64,000 bases of DNA, from positions 3,142,550-3,206,549 of the forward strand of contig JAUPSS010000004.1 of assembly GCA_040285825.1 (NCBI GenBank), read 5' to 3'. This DNA is from Eukaryota sp. TZLM1-RC (Eukaryota; Metamonada: BaSk clade). Shown here piece after piece: positions 10,519 through 20,818 of the stretch; position 1 is the stretch's first letter; every line of letters starts with the position of its first letter. The translations under genes were made by a program, and so were the position numbers. The notes beneath the pieces are model-generated. The model did not search any database and was not told the origin of the DNA. It saw only the letters and a program-made list of their open reading frames with translations.

Positions 10519-12756
10519 TTAGCCATTTTTCTTCATAAACGCTGATATTTGTGATTTTAAATCTTTTAAAGCATTATTTTTCTGCACGACTAAATTTGAA
10601 AGTCTTTGGTTTTCCACCAATAAACTATCAATTTTTGACTGATCTTCTTGTTGATTTTGACCTATCGACTTTTCTAAATGTTCCAACTTATCAAGAAATG
10701 ACATCACACTACCAACGACTGGATTAACCTTTAATACATCCAATTCAGATTGTAATTCAAAAACCCTTTGTTCTGAGCGAGCCCTCGCAATTTGAGCCTC
10801 ATTAAGCTTCTTTCTCAGTAGAGACAACTCGTTTTTGACCTCTAGTTGCACGACTTCTGCTGAATTTTCCATTTCTGTTAATGTTTTCGCATGATGTTCC
10901 CTCAGTCTTTTGATTTCTTCACAATAATGCTCCTTCACTTGGTTAACCCGTTCATCATACCTCATTTCACAAAGTCGTAAATCTCGTGTCGTCTCAGCTG
11001 TCTGGCCCCCAATCTGCTCAGTTAGTGTTTTAATTTGCGTATTTAGCAAACTTATTTTTGAATTTAATCCAGATACTTCTGTTTCACGTTCTCCAAGAGC
11101 TTGTTCTAACGACTGAATCCTCCTTTTTGAGCGTTCGTTTACTGAGTGGTAAGCGGAGTGAAGTTCATCTAGATCTTGACGTAATCTTCGAACAGTCTCC
11201 GAATCATCAGATACTTGCAATTCATCCAATCCATAAACTTGACATTCTTGGTTAATTTTTGATGGGGCAATCGATTTTGATTGATTAATTTTTGATTGAT
11301 TGGGTCTAGAGGTGTCTCTTGGTTTTGAGGTACTTGGCGCAGGTTGGGTGGCAGGTCTTCGTATTGGTTTTTCTTTTTCAGATAATTTTTTCTTCAGCAT
11401 TACAATTTGTGAATTTGCCGCAGCTAATTTAGTTTCTAATTCTCGAATTCTTTTCACCGAATAATTTTGTGGCACGGGATGCGATACTGCAGCTGGATCA
11501 GAATTTTCAAGACTTTTCAACGCATTTCTGAGCGATTCAATCATTTTATTGAGCTCATGCTTCTCCAGTTTGTGTTGTTCACTATTAATTTTAACTTGTT
11601 TTTCTGCATCTACTGCCCTCTTTTGAGCAACATCTAACTTACTACTCAGAGTATGAATTTCCTTATTTAAAGATTCATATCTATTTGTTTTAGTGGTTTT
11701 AAATTCAGAAATATTTTGCAAGAGTTTAGAATTTTCGGTTTTGAGGGAATTAATCTGAGCATCAAAGCGCTCCCGTTCTTGTTCGAAGTTGTAATTCATT
11801 CTATCAATAGTTAATCTTAATAATTCTTCTGTTTGTTTTAATTTGTTTAATTCTGATACTAATTCAAGTCTTTCTGTTTCTGCATCTTTTTGACCTCCAT
11901 TTTGAGCTATTCTTGAATTTTCCGTTGAATAGTGTGGATTTTGAGCTTGGCTTACCACTTGTTCTTGGGGGTCGAGTTGTTGTGGATTACCACATAAATC
12001 TTCTTGACTGGCTACTTCTGGTTCTACATCCTTTTGCAACGAAACTTCCTCAAATGCTTGTGATTCATTTTGGAGATTAATGCCTTTTTGAGCTTCTTTG
12101 TGACCTCGTAAAGCAGAATGTACCCTTTTTCTTGGTGAAACTGACACAAGATCAGGTTTTTTAGCTTGTAGTTCTTTCAGTTTTTCCAGTCGTGAAACAT
12201 CAAAATCGTTAGCTTCTTGCATTGTTTTCTCCTCTCCTCTCTCTTCTTCCTCAATCAAAACTTGAGCTTCATTCAGTCCTTCCTTCGCATCAAAGTTAGA
12301 GTTAGGGTTAGGGTTGGTTTGTGGTTGCTCAACTGCTAAAAGATTGTACTGAGAGAGCGGCTGTGAATCCTGGGAGATCCTAGCTTTGGAAAAGTCAGCG
12401 ATGGATGCAGAGATACTTGGTAAGGATGAAAGATTATCAGATGAGCCAAAAGTAGAGTTGTTGATGGTTGAATCTTGGGAAAGTAGAAGTCTGCGTTTAG
12501 GTTTAGGGTTATGGTTGGGTGTTTTGGAAGTAGGTCCTTTTTGGAGATTAGGTTTGATTGGAGAGCCCATGTCTGTACCGTCCTTGAGAACAGCTTCTCT
12601 AGCAAGTTCACCAGAAAGTTTGGATTCACGTGGAAGCTCAAGACTTGCTTCGGAGAGGGAAAGGTCTCCATTTAAGTTTTGAATAAAGTCATCACCAACA
12701 GAATTCTGAGCTGGATTAAGACGTTTAATAGGAGAGCTTTCAACGGGATCCTGCAT
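10519..12756 (-). CDS. Long coiled-coil protein, possibly centrosomal/basal body
   Basis: The product is 745 residues. Residues 1-290 are polar, S/N/P/Q-rich and low in complexity. From about 290 to the end there is long heptad-type coiled coil rich in E, K, L, Q and R, broken by a basic, S/P-rich linker around 460-510. The last ~60 residues (..LDKLEHLEKSI.. to ..ALKDLKSQISAF) have a layout reminiscent of the CEP162 C-terminus, but this is a weak impression. The coiled coil makes it a structural candidate; dynein in the same window fits a flagellated cell. The frame is intact and lies tail-to-tail with the helicase gene, 157 nt away. The start lies ~120 nt from the divergent TBC1D19 gene. Confidence 0.6.
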   Translation of the reverse strand: MQDPVESSPIKRLNPAQNSVGDDFIQNLNGDLSLSEASLELPRESKLSGELAREAVLKDGTDMGSPIKPNLQKGPTSKTPNHNPKPKRRLLLSQDSTINNSTFGSSDNLSSLPSISASIADFSKARISQDSQPLSQYNLLAVEQPQTNPNPNSNFDAKEGLNEAQVLIEEEERGEEKTMQEANDFDVSRLEKLKELQAKKPDLVSVSPRKRVHSALRGHKEAQKGINLQNESQAFEEVSLQKDVEPEVASQEDLCGNPQQLDPQEQVVSQAQNPHYSTENSRIAQNGGQKDAETERLELVSELNKLKQTEELLRLTIDRMNYNFEQERERFDAQINSLKTENSKLLQNISEFKTTKTNRYESLNKEIHTLSSKLDVAQKRAVDAEKQVKINSEQHKLEKHELNKMIESLRNALKSLENSDPAAVSHPVPQNYSVKRIRELETKLAAANSQIVMLKKKLSEKEKPIRRPATQPAPSTSKPRDTSRPNQSKINQSKSIAPSKINQECQVYGLDELQVSDDSETVRRLRQDLDELHSAYHSVNERSKRRIQSLEQALGERETEVSGLNSKISLLNTQIKTLTEQIGGQTAETTRDLRLCEMRYDERVNQVKEHYCEEIKRLREHHAKTLTEMENSAEVVQLEVKNELSLLRKKLNEAQIARARSEQRVFELQSELDVLKVNPVVGSVMSFLDKLEHLEKSIGQNQQEDQSKIDSLLVENQRLSNLVVQKNNALKDLKSQISAFMKKNG

Positions 12757-12877
12757 CTAGTTGAAGATGCGTTGTTCAAAGATTGAATTTTGACAATTGA
12801 CAGCATCATCTTGACCTCTCCAACCTTCCTAATAGGCTTTCAGTAGTAGCACAAACTACACATCTCCACACCTTTCA

Positions 12878-14443
12878 ATGAGTACCTATAAAGATACTAC
12901 AGAATATTGGTTTTTTCGTCGACGTTTGAAACTAGAATTGCTTAAACAACGCTATAGTCCTGAATCTGTAGCAAGTGCTTACACCAAGTGTATCAACAAG
13001 ACACCAGAGGGGCTATCACTCATCAACAAAATCTATGACAATATCTCTCAATCAACGAAATCTAAAATCTCCACTCCAATCGAAACCCATCCAGTCATTC
13101 TTTCGGCACGTCGTCGTTGGGAACGCCATGTCGTCGCAGCCCTGGAAGATCTTCGCCGTGAAAGCAAACTCCCGCTTGTAGATTCTGTCACATCCTCATC
13201 CGTTGACTTTATGTCCCTTCGTTACGTGTGGGAGCCGGAGGAACTGTTCTCCGTTCTTCAGTCTCTCTCTTCTCCTAACCGTAACAATGAACCTTCCCTA
13301 TCACCATGGGGCCTTATCAAGCTCTCTATACACGTTCCTAGCTTAACGAATCTAGCTAATGAATTCACAGAGCTCTCGCCAAACAAGTATGTTCAGATAG
13401 GGGTTGACGATTTAACATTTAATAATTCAAATAATAATTCTGTTAATTCACGTATTAAATTAGCTGCTGACGTCGCAGGGAAGCACTACCCTCCCCAGTG
13501 CCGTCATTTTTGCCGGCAAGGTGTTCCTAGCGCTTTTAGGCCACATATTTGGGCGGGGGTTTTTAGTTTCAAATTGCAAAATATAAGGGAAATTAAAACT
13601 CAAATGACTCTTGATAAGTATGTTTTTGAGTGTTTGGTGGGTAATTCTGATTCTACCATTTATTTGGTGGATCATTTAATTCAAATGGATACAACTTTTA
13701 ATTCTCAAACCGATAGTTTTTTTCCTTTTGAAGAGAGAATCGTCAACATTTTAAGTGCTTTTAACAGAGATGGTAGAGTTGCCGAGAAGTGCCAGGAAGT
13801 AAAAACATCATTTATAGAGCAACCATGTTTGGTTAGAAATTCAAAAGACTCGCCCCGTGGAAAAATTTCAAAAATTTCCAACTTTGATAAAACCAATTCA
13901 GACCAGCAGAGTTTTAATTCTAATAAAGCTGAAACCATCAACTATCCACCAAGCGGAGTCATCCCTTTTAAGGGTATTTCACTGTTTGCGGCACCTTTCT
14001 GCTTTTTATCGTCAGAGGAAGGAATTTGTTATGAGCTGTTTAGAAACGTTTATTGCCATTATTTCAGCAAATTAACATGTATTTCTGGTAATTCACAGTG
14101 TATTCTGGGACTCTGTAAAGCCTTTGAATCTTTTTTGTTGGAAAAAGAGATTGAATTATTTACTTTTCTTTTAGAAAAAGAGATTCAGCCTTTAACTATT
14201 GCTTTTTCTTGGATGTTCTATGGTTTTGTTAACTACATTACCATTGATCAGTTTTTTCTACTTTGGGACAGGATTATTGGTTTTGATGATTTAATTTTCT
14301 TGCCTTTACTAGCTGCTGCCATATTTAGTTTTAGGAAGGAACGAATTTTAAAATGTTCAAATGATGAAGAAATTTATGAAATTTTCGAAGATGGGACACA
14401 GTTAATCGTTATTCCATTAATTCAAAATTTTATTTTTAATTAA
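12878..14443 (+). CDS. TBC1D19: TBC domain protein, TBC1D19 family
   Basis: The product is 521 residues, close to the ~526 of animal TBC1D19. The TBC domain begins near residue 210 with RQGVPSAFRPHIWAG. The C-terminal half matches TBC1D19 along its length: GVIPFKGISLFAAPFCFL, then QPLTIAFSWMFYGF, DQFFLLWDRIIGFDDL, LAAAIFSFR and VIPLIQNFIF. TBC proteins are usually Rab GTPase-activating proteins. Here the IxxDxxR arginine-finger motif reads IQMDTTF and the YxQ finger is replaced by KGISLF, so the standard dual-finger chemistry is not visible. A scaffold or pseudo-GAP role is possible. The frame is intact. A 120-bp dispersed repeat starts just after the stop. Confidence 0.85.
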   Translation: MSTYKDTTEYWFFRRRLKLELLKQRYSPESVASAYTKCINKTPEGLSLINKIYDNISQSTKSKISTPIETHPVILSARRRWERHVVAALEDLRRESKLPLVDSVTSSSVDFMSLRYVWEPEELFSVLQSLSSPNRNNEPSLSPWGLIKLSIHVPSLTNLANEFTELSPNKYVQIGVDDLTFNNSNNNSVNSRIKLAADVAGKHYPPQCRHFCRQGVPSAFRPHIWAGVFSFKLQNIREIKTQMTLDKYVFECLVGNSDSTIYLVDHLIQMDTTFNSQTDSFFPFEERIVNILSAFNRDGRVAEKCQEVKTSFIEQPCLVRNSKDSPRGKISKISNFDKTNSDQQSFNSNKAETINYPPSGVIPFKGISLFAAPFCFLSSEEGICYELFRNVYCHYFSKLTCISGNSQCILGLCKAFESFLLEKEIELFTFLLEKEIQPLTIAFSWMFYGFVNYITIDQFFLLWDRIIGFDDLIFLPLLAAAIFSFRKERILKCSNDEEIYEIFEDGTQLIVIPLIQNFIFN

Positions 14444-14468
14444 TTTTTTTCAATTAGTATATTTTAAA

Positions 14469-14590
14469 ATCAAGAACGATGGCGACAAGTTTTTAGTCAA
14501 ATAAATTAATTTAAGTTTTTTTTATCAAATGAATTATTTTATCAAACTAAATCAAACCGTAATGGCGAAATTTTAAATTAAATTCATTTT
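14469..14590 (+). repeat. ~120-bp dispersed repeat, copy 1
   Basis: This stretch (from CAAGAACGATGGCGACAAG to the TAATGGCGAAATTTTAAA end) recurs in inverted orientation at 61348-61469 with only a few differences, about 47 kb away. It encodes no protein. It lies immediately 3' of the TBC1D19 stop, so it may double as that gene's 3' UTR. Confidence 0.75.
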
Positions 14591-14639
14591 AAATTCTTAA
14601 CTTTTTCACAACTTTTGAACACACAACATAATATAAGCA

Positions 14640-14835
14640 AAATTTTTCAATTATATTGTTTTTAAGGGAATGGTAAAACTAATTTCTGATTCACTCTCTT
14701 CTTTTGGGAAATATTCTGAATCTTTGGCAATTAATAGTTTTGAAGTTGGGGAGGCAGGTTTTGAGGATGTCGAGTTTAAATTGTATATATTATGTTTTCA
14801 TATTTGTTGTTGAATAAAATAATTGAAAAAATTTC
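14640..14835 (+). mobile_element. LINE 3'-end fragment (family C-like)
   Basis: The layout 'GGGAATGGTAAAACTAATTTC ... TTTTGAGGATGTCGAG ... GAATAAAAT' parallels the C-terminus and 3' tail of the family C relatives at 47.6-47.77 kb and, inverted, 50.56-50.72 kb (end of the endonuclease region, then a short UTR with AATAAA). It is too short and diverged for a firm call. Confidence 0.4.
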
Positions 14836-14894
14836 CCAAAACATGATGTTTGACTGACACTGTAGTAGTTTTATCTACTGTATTTTTATTGAAA

Positions 14895-15030
14895 AAAAAA
14901 TTCTATCTAATATTCAATATCCTCCAAACAAGCATCACTATTACTAAACCTACTCACAGCATTTCGTTCATACTCTACACCAATAGCTAAAAGAGCTTTA
15001 AAAATCATTGTTGGAATAGACTTGAAAATT
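14895..15030 (-). mobile_element. LINE family D 3'-end fragment
   Basis: On the minus strand this reads as a peptide ending ..AIGVEYERNAVSRFSN and then CLEDIEY plus stop. The same sequence recurs at 48470-48597 (minus) with high identity, where it reads ..AIGVQYERNAVSRLSN. The position and pattern (PTMI..LLAIG before the stop) resemble the C-terminal tail of the other LINE families, so I infer another LINE 3' end. Confidence 0.5.
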
Positions 15031-15076
15031 CAAAAAACAACTGTAGTAGTTGTCACATAGAACTTTTTTTAAACTT

Positions 15077-15955
15077 ACACATTTATAAAATTAATTCATA
15101 ACTAATGGGACGAAATTCATTGATCCAAGATTTCCTCTACAAAATCTTGATCTGCTTGCTGTCTAGCTAAAGCTTCTCTAATTCGATTGAAAAACCGAGG
15201 TAATCTATTAATAATGGCAAATTGAATTCGAGAGTGCCATAAAAAGATATCAAATCTTTCCATTGTTTTTTCTGTGATATCTCTGTCATATTTTCTATGT
15301 TTTTCTTTAGCTTTAAATTCCAGAGCACTTACAGGATTAAGTTTTCTTCTGTGAACCAAAGTGTCATTTACAACATTACATGAGACAAAGTCAACAATAG
15401 CTTTAGAATTATCAATCCAATCACAGTAATCATCACCTCTATCATCAGAACCGAAATTATTCAATGACAGTGTTTCGTTCAGCAGAGGCTCTTTGATAGA
15501 CGATATTCTTGCAGTTTGTGCCATATTGAAAACAGTGTCTCTAACAGCATCATGTAATGAAGAACGACAAGTTATCAATTTAGAGCAATTCAGAGCATGG
15601 CGTAAAGTGAGCTGAGGTGAATTCGAACAAATACATTTTTCTTTTGATAATAATTGATTAATGGGGATATTCAAATATAATCTCATTTTTGTTACAAATG
15701 CTTCATTAGTGGCACACAATCCAAATCTTCGTGATACAATAGTTACAAAAAGTGAAAAATCTGATGACTTGCTTTCACAAAAACCTTTTTCCAATAACAA
15801 TGAATGAAGAACTTGATTTAAAACAACCAAGCTGCATATATTATTATAAAGATCTTTTTTATACATTCCAGTCAATCGTTTCTGTAATGTTCCTCGTAAA
15901 TGTAATGTTGTCACATAAGAATCAACAAATTCACACACAGCCAAATCTATAACAT
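15077..15955 (-). mobile_element. LINE-A copy, 5'-truncated, with intact endonuclease frame
   Basis: The minus frame (15117-15944, 275 residues) covers the C-terminal part of LINE-A. It has the CCHC-type finger CICSNSPQLTLRHALNC, the SSLHDAVRDTVF stretch, and the restriction-like endonuclease core 'GDDYCDW .. IVDFVSC .. LEFKAKEKHRKYD'. This finger plus a PD-(D/E)xK-like core is the hallmark of early-branching, RLE-bearing non-LTR elements (R2/CRE/NeSL type). RT is missing. Relative to the copy at 17.6 kb it lacks ~35 residues after HRKYD (ANVDRNTQL..), an internal deletion. The 3' end is the conserved LINE-A tail. Confidence 0.75.
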
Positions 15956-16056
15956 TGTTAAAAAAGGTAAAAAACGATTTGATTCATTTATTAATAGCAA
16001 AAAAGCGTTGAAAAACACCAAAATAAATTAAATAAAATTAAATAAAACCAAATAAA

Positions 16057-17352
16057 TCAAGCAGTTGTGTTCATGCTTGTCTTACCATCACGAACACTAA
16101 ACTTACTAATAGTTAAAGGTTTATCTCCACTGACCAATGATTTGCCTGCAACTTGATTTTTACAGGCAAAGTTAAACCATTTAGTTCCTTCAAAAGCAGT
16201 GAAAATGACTTCAACATTGGAAAAACTTAATTTAAAACAAAATTGTTTATACATAAATGGAAATAAAAGACCTTCAAACGAATATTTAATACTTCGGATA
16301 ACGTTATTTGATTGAGCTTGATTGATTACTTTCCGATCGAATAGAACATGTCGGTTTAAAACACTATAATCAAAAATAAATTCATTTGAAGCAAAAAACA
16401 TGGGATAATACACTGAAAAGGAGTGACAAATTGATTCAAAAAATTGAGAGATTCCTTCTTGGTTAATCAAGTATAGTGAATGCTTATGGTTTGAAACAAG
16501 TTTTTCCACATAGTCTCCAGTTAAATTAAACTCACCAAAAACAAGTAATAAAAGTTCCATTTCCTTATTAGTATTCTTTCCAATTCTACAAATAATGGAA
16601 ACTTCCCTCGTACTAAATTTATAAAGGCACAAATAGCAATAAGAATTGCAAAAAACATTCTTTGATTGATTATTAATAATTGAATGCCAAACATTTTTGA
16701 ATTCCTGAATAACTAAATCTGGCAATTCATTCAAGGTGTTGAACACAGAGAATAACCCAGCTGATGGCCAAGATCTGAAGTGGAGTGGTTCTAGGAGGCC
16801 GGGTTCGTTAATAGCATCCAGGTCAATGTTTTTAATAACAACTACCATTCGTTTTTTAATGGAGAAATCATCATTAATTGAGAAATTAGGATGAAAATTG
16901 TTGAATTGAACAGGTTTCGGAGCCATAATTGGTGTAAATGACGAGTTTGACGATGGAAAAAGATGGGAAATCTTGCGGTCCACGGAAGGAGCAGGACTGC
17001 ATTGAACCGGGAGAGGTGCAGAGACTGGACGTGGGGAGGGAGAGTTGGCAACTATTTGTCTGTATTGAGAGGACAATGGGAGTGGACGTGAAATGGAGGC
17101 AGAGGGGGGTCTATTGTCAGGTTCATTGGGATATTCAGTGGTGTCAATTGGGCAAAAGGCAGAGGCAGCACGATCAGTGAAGGAAAGAGAAGCGAGAGTG
17201 AGAGGTGTGGGAGTTCGACTTGAGAATACTCGGGACGATGGGGAAGGAATAGGGGTCGCAGCTCTTACGGTGGGTGTTTGTACACATGACCTACGTTTAG
17301 CGGATGCAGTGACGAGCGGTGGTGGACTCTTGAACATTAAAAAACCCAGCAA
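16057..17352 (-). CDS. Unrecognised 431-residue protein (weak DONSON-like pattern)
   Basis: The N-terminal ~150 residues are disordered and rich in S, P, T and R (repeated SP/TP sites). The second ATG (MFKSPPP..) may be the true start. The C-terminal ~280 residues look folded: FRSWPSAGLFSVF, then FKNVWHSIINNQSKNVFCNSYCYLCLYKF, then a strand-rich region. The spacing of a tryptophan, a short gap and a 'YCYLCLYKFS' strand faintly recalls the DONSON/humpty-dumpty replication proteins, but I cannot confirm it. The frame is intact and free of LINE sequence despite LINE copies on both sides. Confidence 0.6.
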   Translation of the reverse strand: MLGFLMFKSPPPLVTASAKRRSCVQTPTVRAATPIPSPSSRVFSSRTPTPLTLASLSFTDRAASAFCPIDTTEYPNEPDNRPPSASISRPLPLSSQYRQIVANSPSPRPVSAPLPVQCSPAPSVDRKISHLFPSSNSSFTPIMAPKPVQFNNFHPNFSINDDFSIKKRMVVVIKNIDLDAINEPGLLEPLHFRSWPSAGLFSVFNTLNELPDLVIQEFKNVWHSIINNQSKNVFCNSYCYLCLYKFSTREVSIICRIGKNTNKEMELLLLVFGEFNLTGDYVEKLVSNHKHSLYLINQEGISQFFESICHSFSVYYPMFFASNEFIFDYSVLNRHVLFDRKVINQAQSNNVIRSIKYSFEGLLFPFMYKQFCFKLSFSNVEVIFTAFEGTKWFNFACKNQVAGKSLVSGDKPLTISKFSVRDGKTSMNTTA

Positions 17353-17636
17353 TTGAAGCTCAATTGAGACTCAATTTTAATTGATTATATATTTTAAGAA
17401 AAGTATACAATGCTAAACATACCAAAACTACTATTGTTGAATCAGTTTGTCCCTTGTATGATGAACTTTAATAAATTTATAAAATTTTCAATAACCTTCT
17501 ATAGAAGATTCTCATGCTGACAATTTACGGGACAAACTTAAAAATTGCAAAAGAAATGAAGATCTGTGGATCAAATCACTTGATCCTACAATTCAACCAG
17601 CGCACAAAATAAATTTAGCACTACAAAAACCAGGAT

Positions 17637-19252
17637 TGGTCTCCGACTTAATTTACTTAAATGTGTTTTGTTATCGAATTCTCCAGTTTCCACAATAATT
17701 GATGATATTGAAATTCAAGCCAAATTATATTCAATTGATGCTATTCGTCATTTGGGTTCGTTTTTAGGAAATAATGATGAAATTACCAAAAAATTGTTTG
17801 AAAAGTTGAACTCAATTTCTGACAAAATTGACCGAATGATGAATTTAGATATAAAAAAACACATCAAATTTACCATTATAAGACTGTGTTTTAGTTCCAT
17901 TTTTAATCATATATTTCGATCTACAAATCCTCTCGTCACTAGACCTTTGGCTCAAAAGTTTAATGAGTTACGTGCAAAAGTTCTGTCTCAATTACTGGGA
18001 TGTAAAATGTTTCAAATTCCAGTTCATGCTTACCTTAGTCCACATTATGGTGGTTTAGGGTGGACGAAGGCTTCTATTCTTACCTCGTGTGCTTTTGTTG
18101 GTGGATGCAGAAATGCAATCTTTGAGTTTTCTGAAAGATTTGCAGATTGGAAAGATTTATTGATGACAACGCAAAGTTCCACTGTTTTTGCATTAAATGA
18201 AGAAATTTCAAGAATTGATGTAGAAAAATGGGGTCGATGTTTTCCCCAATCATTCAATGGCAATATTCCAGAAAAAAATGTTTTAAATTTGAAGTACACT
18301 CTTCGAACATTACAGAAAAGATTGAATGGAATGTATGAAAAAGATCTTTATAATAATGTTTGCAGCTCGGCTGTTTTAAATCAAGATCTTCACTCATTGT
18401 TATTGGAAAAAGGTGTTTGTGAAAACAAGTCGTCAGATTCTTCACTTTTTGTAACAATTGTACCACGAAGATTTGGATTGTGTGCCACTAATGAAGCATT
18501 TGTAACAAAAATGAGATTATATTTGAACATCCCCATTAACCAATTATTATCAAAAGAAAAATGTATTTGTTCGAATTCACCTCAACTCACTTTGCGCCAT
18601 GCTCTAAATTGCTCTAAATTGATAACTTATCGTTCTTCATTACATGATGCTGTTAGAGACACTGTTTTCCATATGGCACAAACTGCAAGGATATCGTGTA
18701 TCAAAGAGCCTCTGCTGAAGGGAACACTTTCTCTGAATAATTTTGGTTCTGATGATAGAGGTGATGTGTACTGTGATTGGATTGATAATTCTGAAGCTAT
18801 TGTTGACTTTGTCTCATGTAATGTTGCAAATGATACTTTGGTTCACAGAAGAAAACTTAATCCGGTGGCTGCTCTGGATTTTAAAGCAAAAGAGAAACAT
18901 AGAAAATATGATAAAGATATTGAAGAGGCAAATGTCGATAGAAATACCCAGCTGGTTTTTATTGCTTTCCCATTTTCGATAAATGGAAGATTATCAGTTG
19001 AAGCAGAAACTTTTTTGGATGACTTCCAAAAAATGGTGCAAGAAAAAACAATGAAAAGATTTGATATTTTTTATGGCGTTCACGGATTCAATTTGCCATT
19101 ATTAATAGATTACCGCGGTCTTTCAATCGAATTAGAGAAGCTTTAGCTAGTCAGCAAGCAAATCAAGATTTTGTAGAGGAAATCTTGGTTCAATGATAGT
19201 CGTCCCATTAGTTATGATTTAATTTAATCAAGTGTGCAAATTCAATAAATAC
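17637..19252 (+). mobile_element. LINE-A, longest intact 3' portion (RT end, finger, endonuclease)
   Basis: The frame at 17668-19146 (492 residues) starts inside the RT domain, directly after motif D (the copy at 43 kb shows the missing upstream part). It then carries the connector region, the CCHC finger CICSNSPQLTLRHALNC, and an RLE core with GDVYCDW, IVDFVSC and LDFKAKEKHRKYD. A late frameshift near 19075 makes the last ~15 residues differ from other copies, which read LWRSRIQFAIINRLPRFF. The 3' UTR ends TTCAATAAATACAAT. The 5' truncation falls at about 17637 between unrelated flanks. It is the best template for comparing the other copies. Confidence 0.8.
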
Positions 19253-20024
19253 AATATTGTTCAAAAACCAGGATTTGGAATAAATAAAAAAATTTGTATA
19301 AGATTATTTACAAAAAGATTATTTATAATTGAATCATGTCTAGAATTTTAGATCTATTGTGTATTTCGTGGATTTGATAACTTCAACAACTGCATCAAAT
19401 GTGGCACAATGTAGTAGATCCAGATTGAGTTAATGAGCACACAGAAGACAATAGTTCAGATCCATCAGGAATTTTCCGACAGCTTTTCCATCTAAAAATA
19501 TTGCCAGCAGTTATTACGCAGAATTAATTGCAAATTTAATGAATCTAGGAGGTAGCTTAATCCAGATGGACAGCCAATGATAATCATTGTGCAATTTTTT
19601 CGGAGTTTGATCTGAGTTATAGCATATGGCATTATTCATTGAGGATTGTACTTTGCACTCCATGAATGTTTTGATTCTTCTTTGAATTTCGTCATTTTTG
19701 AATTTGGAAAAAATTTTTCTACGAATTTGGGTATTTGTCAATCGAATGATCTCTTCATCCGGTAAAGCATATTTCAAAAATTTTTTGTTTGAAATTTTGT
19801 TTTCATATAGATATTCATCAATATTTCAATAACACCTCTCAAATCAGGATCGATCAAAATTATACAGAATTTGACACCAGAGTTTCTTATGAGAATAATG
19901 TTCAAGTATGGTTTAAGTGAAAAAAACATTTAAAAAAATTTAACCAAAACACCAAAAACCAAACTTTCGAGCAAACAAAAAAAATTAAACTCAAAAATAT
20001 CAAAACATTATCAAAAATTATAAA
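19253..20024. other. Intergenic DNA with one small unrecognised minus-strand frame
   Basis: Mostly AT-rich sequence. A minus frame of 87 residues at 19514-19777 (..TNTQIRRKIFSKFKNDEIQ..) has no recognisable domain and may be repeat debris. The last 50 bases form the 3' UTR of the RRP42 gene. Confidence 0.4.
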
Positions 20025-20818
20025 TCAACTACTCATACTATCATTACAAGTGTTAAACAAATCTGTAATCACCCTAGTTCCCAAAACAACTAAATCACAA
20101 AAAGAATCCACTCCAAATGAAGAACTTCCTCTTTTCTGAATCATGCTCAACCCTCCCTTCTCTACACCCACACACACTACACTTCCCATGACTTCATCTA
20201 GCTCTTCCTCCAATGGATCAGCAATGAATACATTCTGATAGTGATACAATGTACAGCTGAGCGGTATGCTACTACAGTCAAGGGTCATTGGAGGGGAACC
20301 TTGACTGAGGACTGGAGTGTTCAAAGACGATAAATGAACTACTGGAAGCTTGGTATTCTGAAGGGCGAATCGACTTGCCAGAAAGCAACCATCTTCCAAT
20401 GACCCATCTATTGACAATACACAAATGTCAATGTACAAATCCCAAACAGTAGACTCATCAATGATTAAACTAGTAGAGTGGAGGGAGGAGAAAAAGGAAT
20501 CCGAGTTGGTTCCACAATAAGACGATGTTATGAGTGACTCCAGGTCTCTTTCCCGCTGTTTGTACATTATGTTACGACCAGCATAAGCTTGATCACTGAG
20601 GTGAGGAAAGAATAGACAAACAAGTTGACATTGACATGAAGTGATCCTGATTGGTAACCTGTAGTTGGAGAGCCTATTTCACCTTTAACAGAAGCTAATA
20701 TTTCTGTATTGCCCAGGCAAAGTCGACAAGATCCCATTGATACTGGAAGGACGTTAAAAGAATAGTGAAACGGTCTAAAATCAAGAGGATTACGTCCATC
20801 ATTACGAATAAGAGCCAT
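20025..20818 (-). CDS. RRP42: Exosome subunit RRP42 (EXOSC7), two exons
   Basis: Two overlapping frames join into one 255-residue protein if a 26-nt intron (20596-20621) is removed. Exon 1 begins MALIRNDGRNPLDFRPF and contains GSCRLCLGNTEILASVKGEIG, the RNase PH fold start. Exon 2 continues NFDQAYAGRN.. and has LYIDICVLSIDGSLEDGCFLAS, NTKLPVV, YQNVFIADPLEEEL and GGLSMIQKRG. This matches EXOSC7/RRP42 (265-291 residues in animals and yeast) throughout. The family forms part of the inactive hexameric ring of the RNA exosome, which degrades and trims RNA in nucleus and cytoplasm. Without the intron the two halves are out of frame, so a 1-2 nt indel is the alternative. Confidence 0.8.
20596..20621 (-). 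other. Probable 26-nt mini-intron in RRP42
   Basis: On the minus strand it begins GTTTGT, is pyrimidine-rich, and ends CCTCAG. Removing it joins ..VNVN and FDQAYAGRN, restoring the family's 'V.C....P.F.GR' region in one frame of normal total length. No cDNA is available to prove splicing. Confidence 0.55.

Noticed and set aside
12336-12682. Frames of 111 and 98 residues over the coiled-coil gene
   Set aside because: They lie in other frames of its low-complexity N-terminus and lack any motif.
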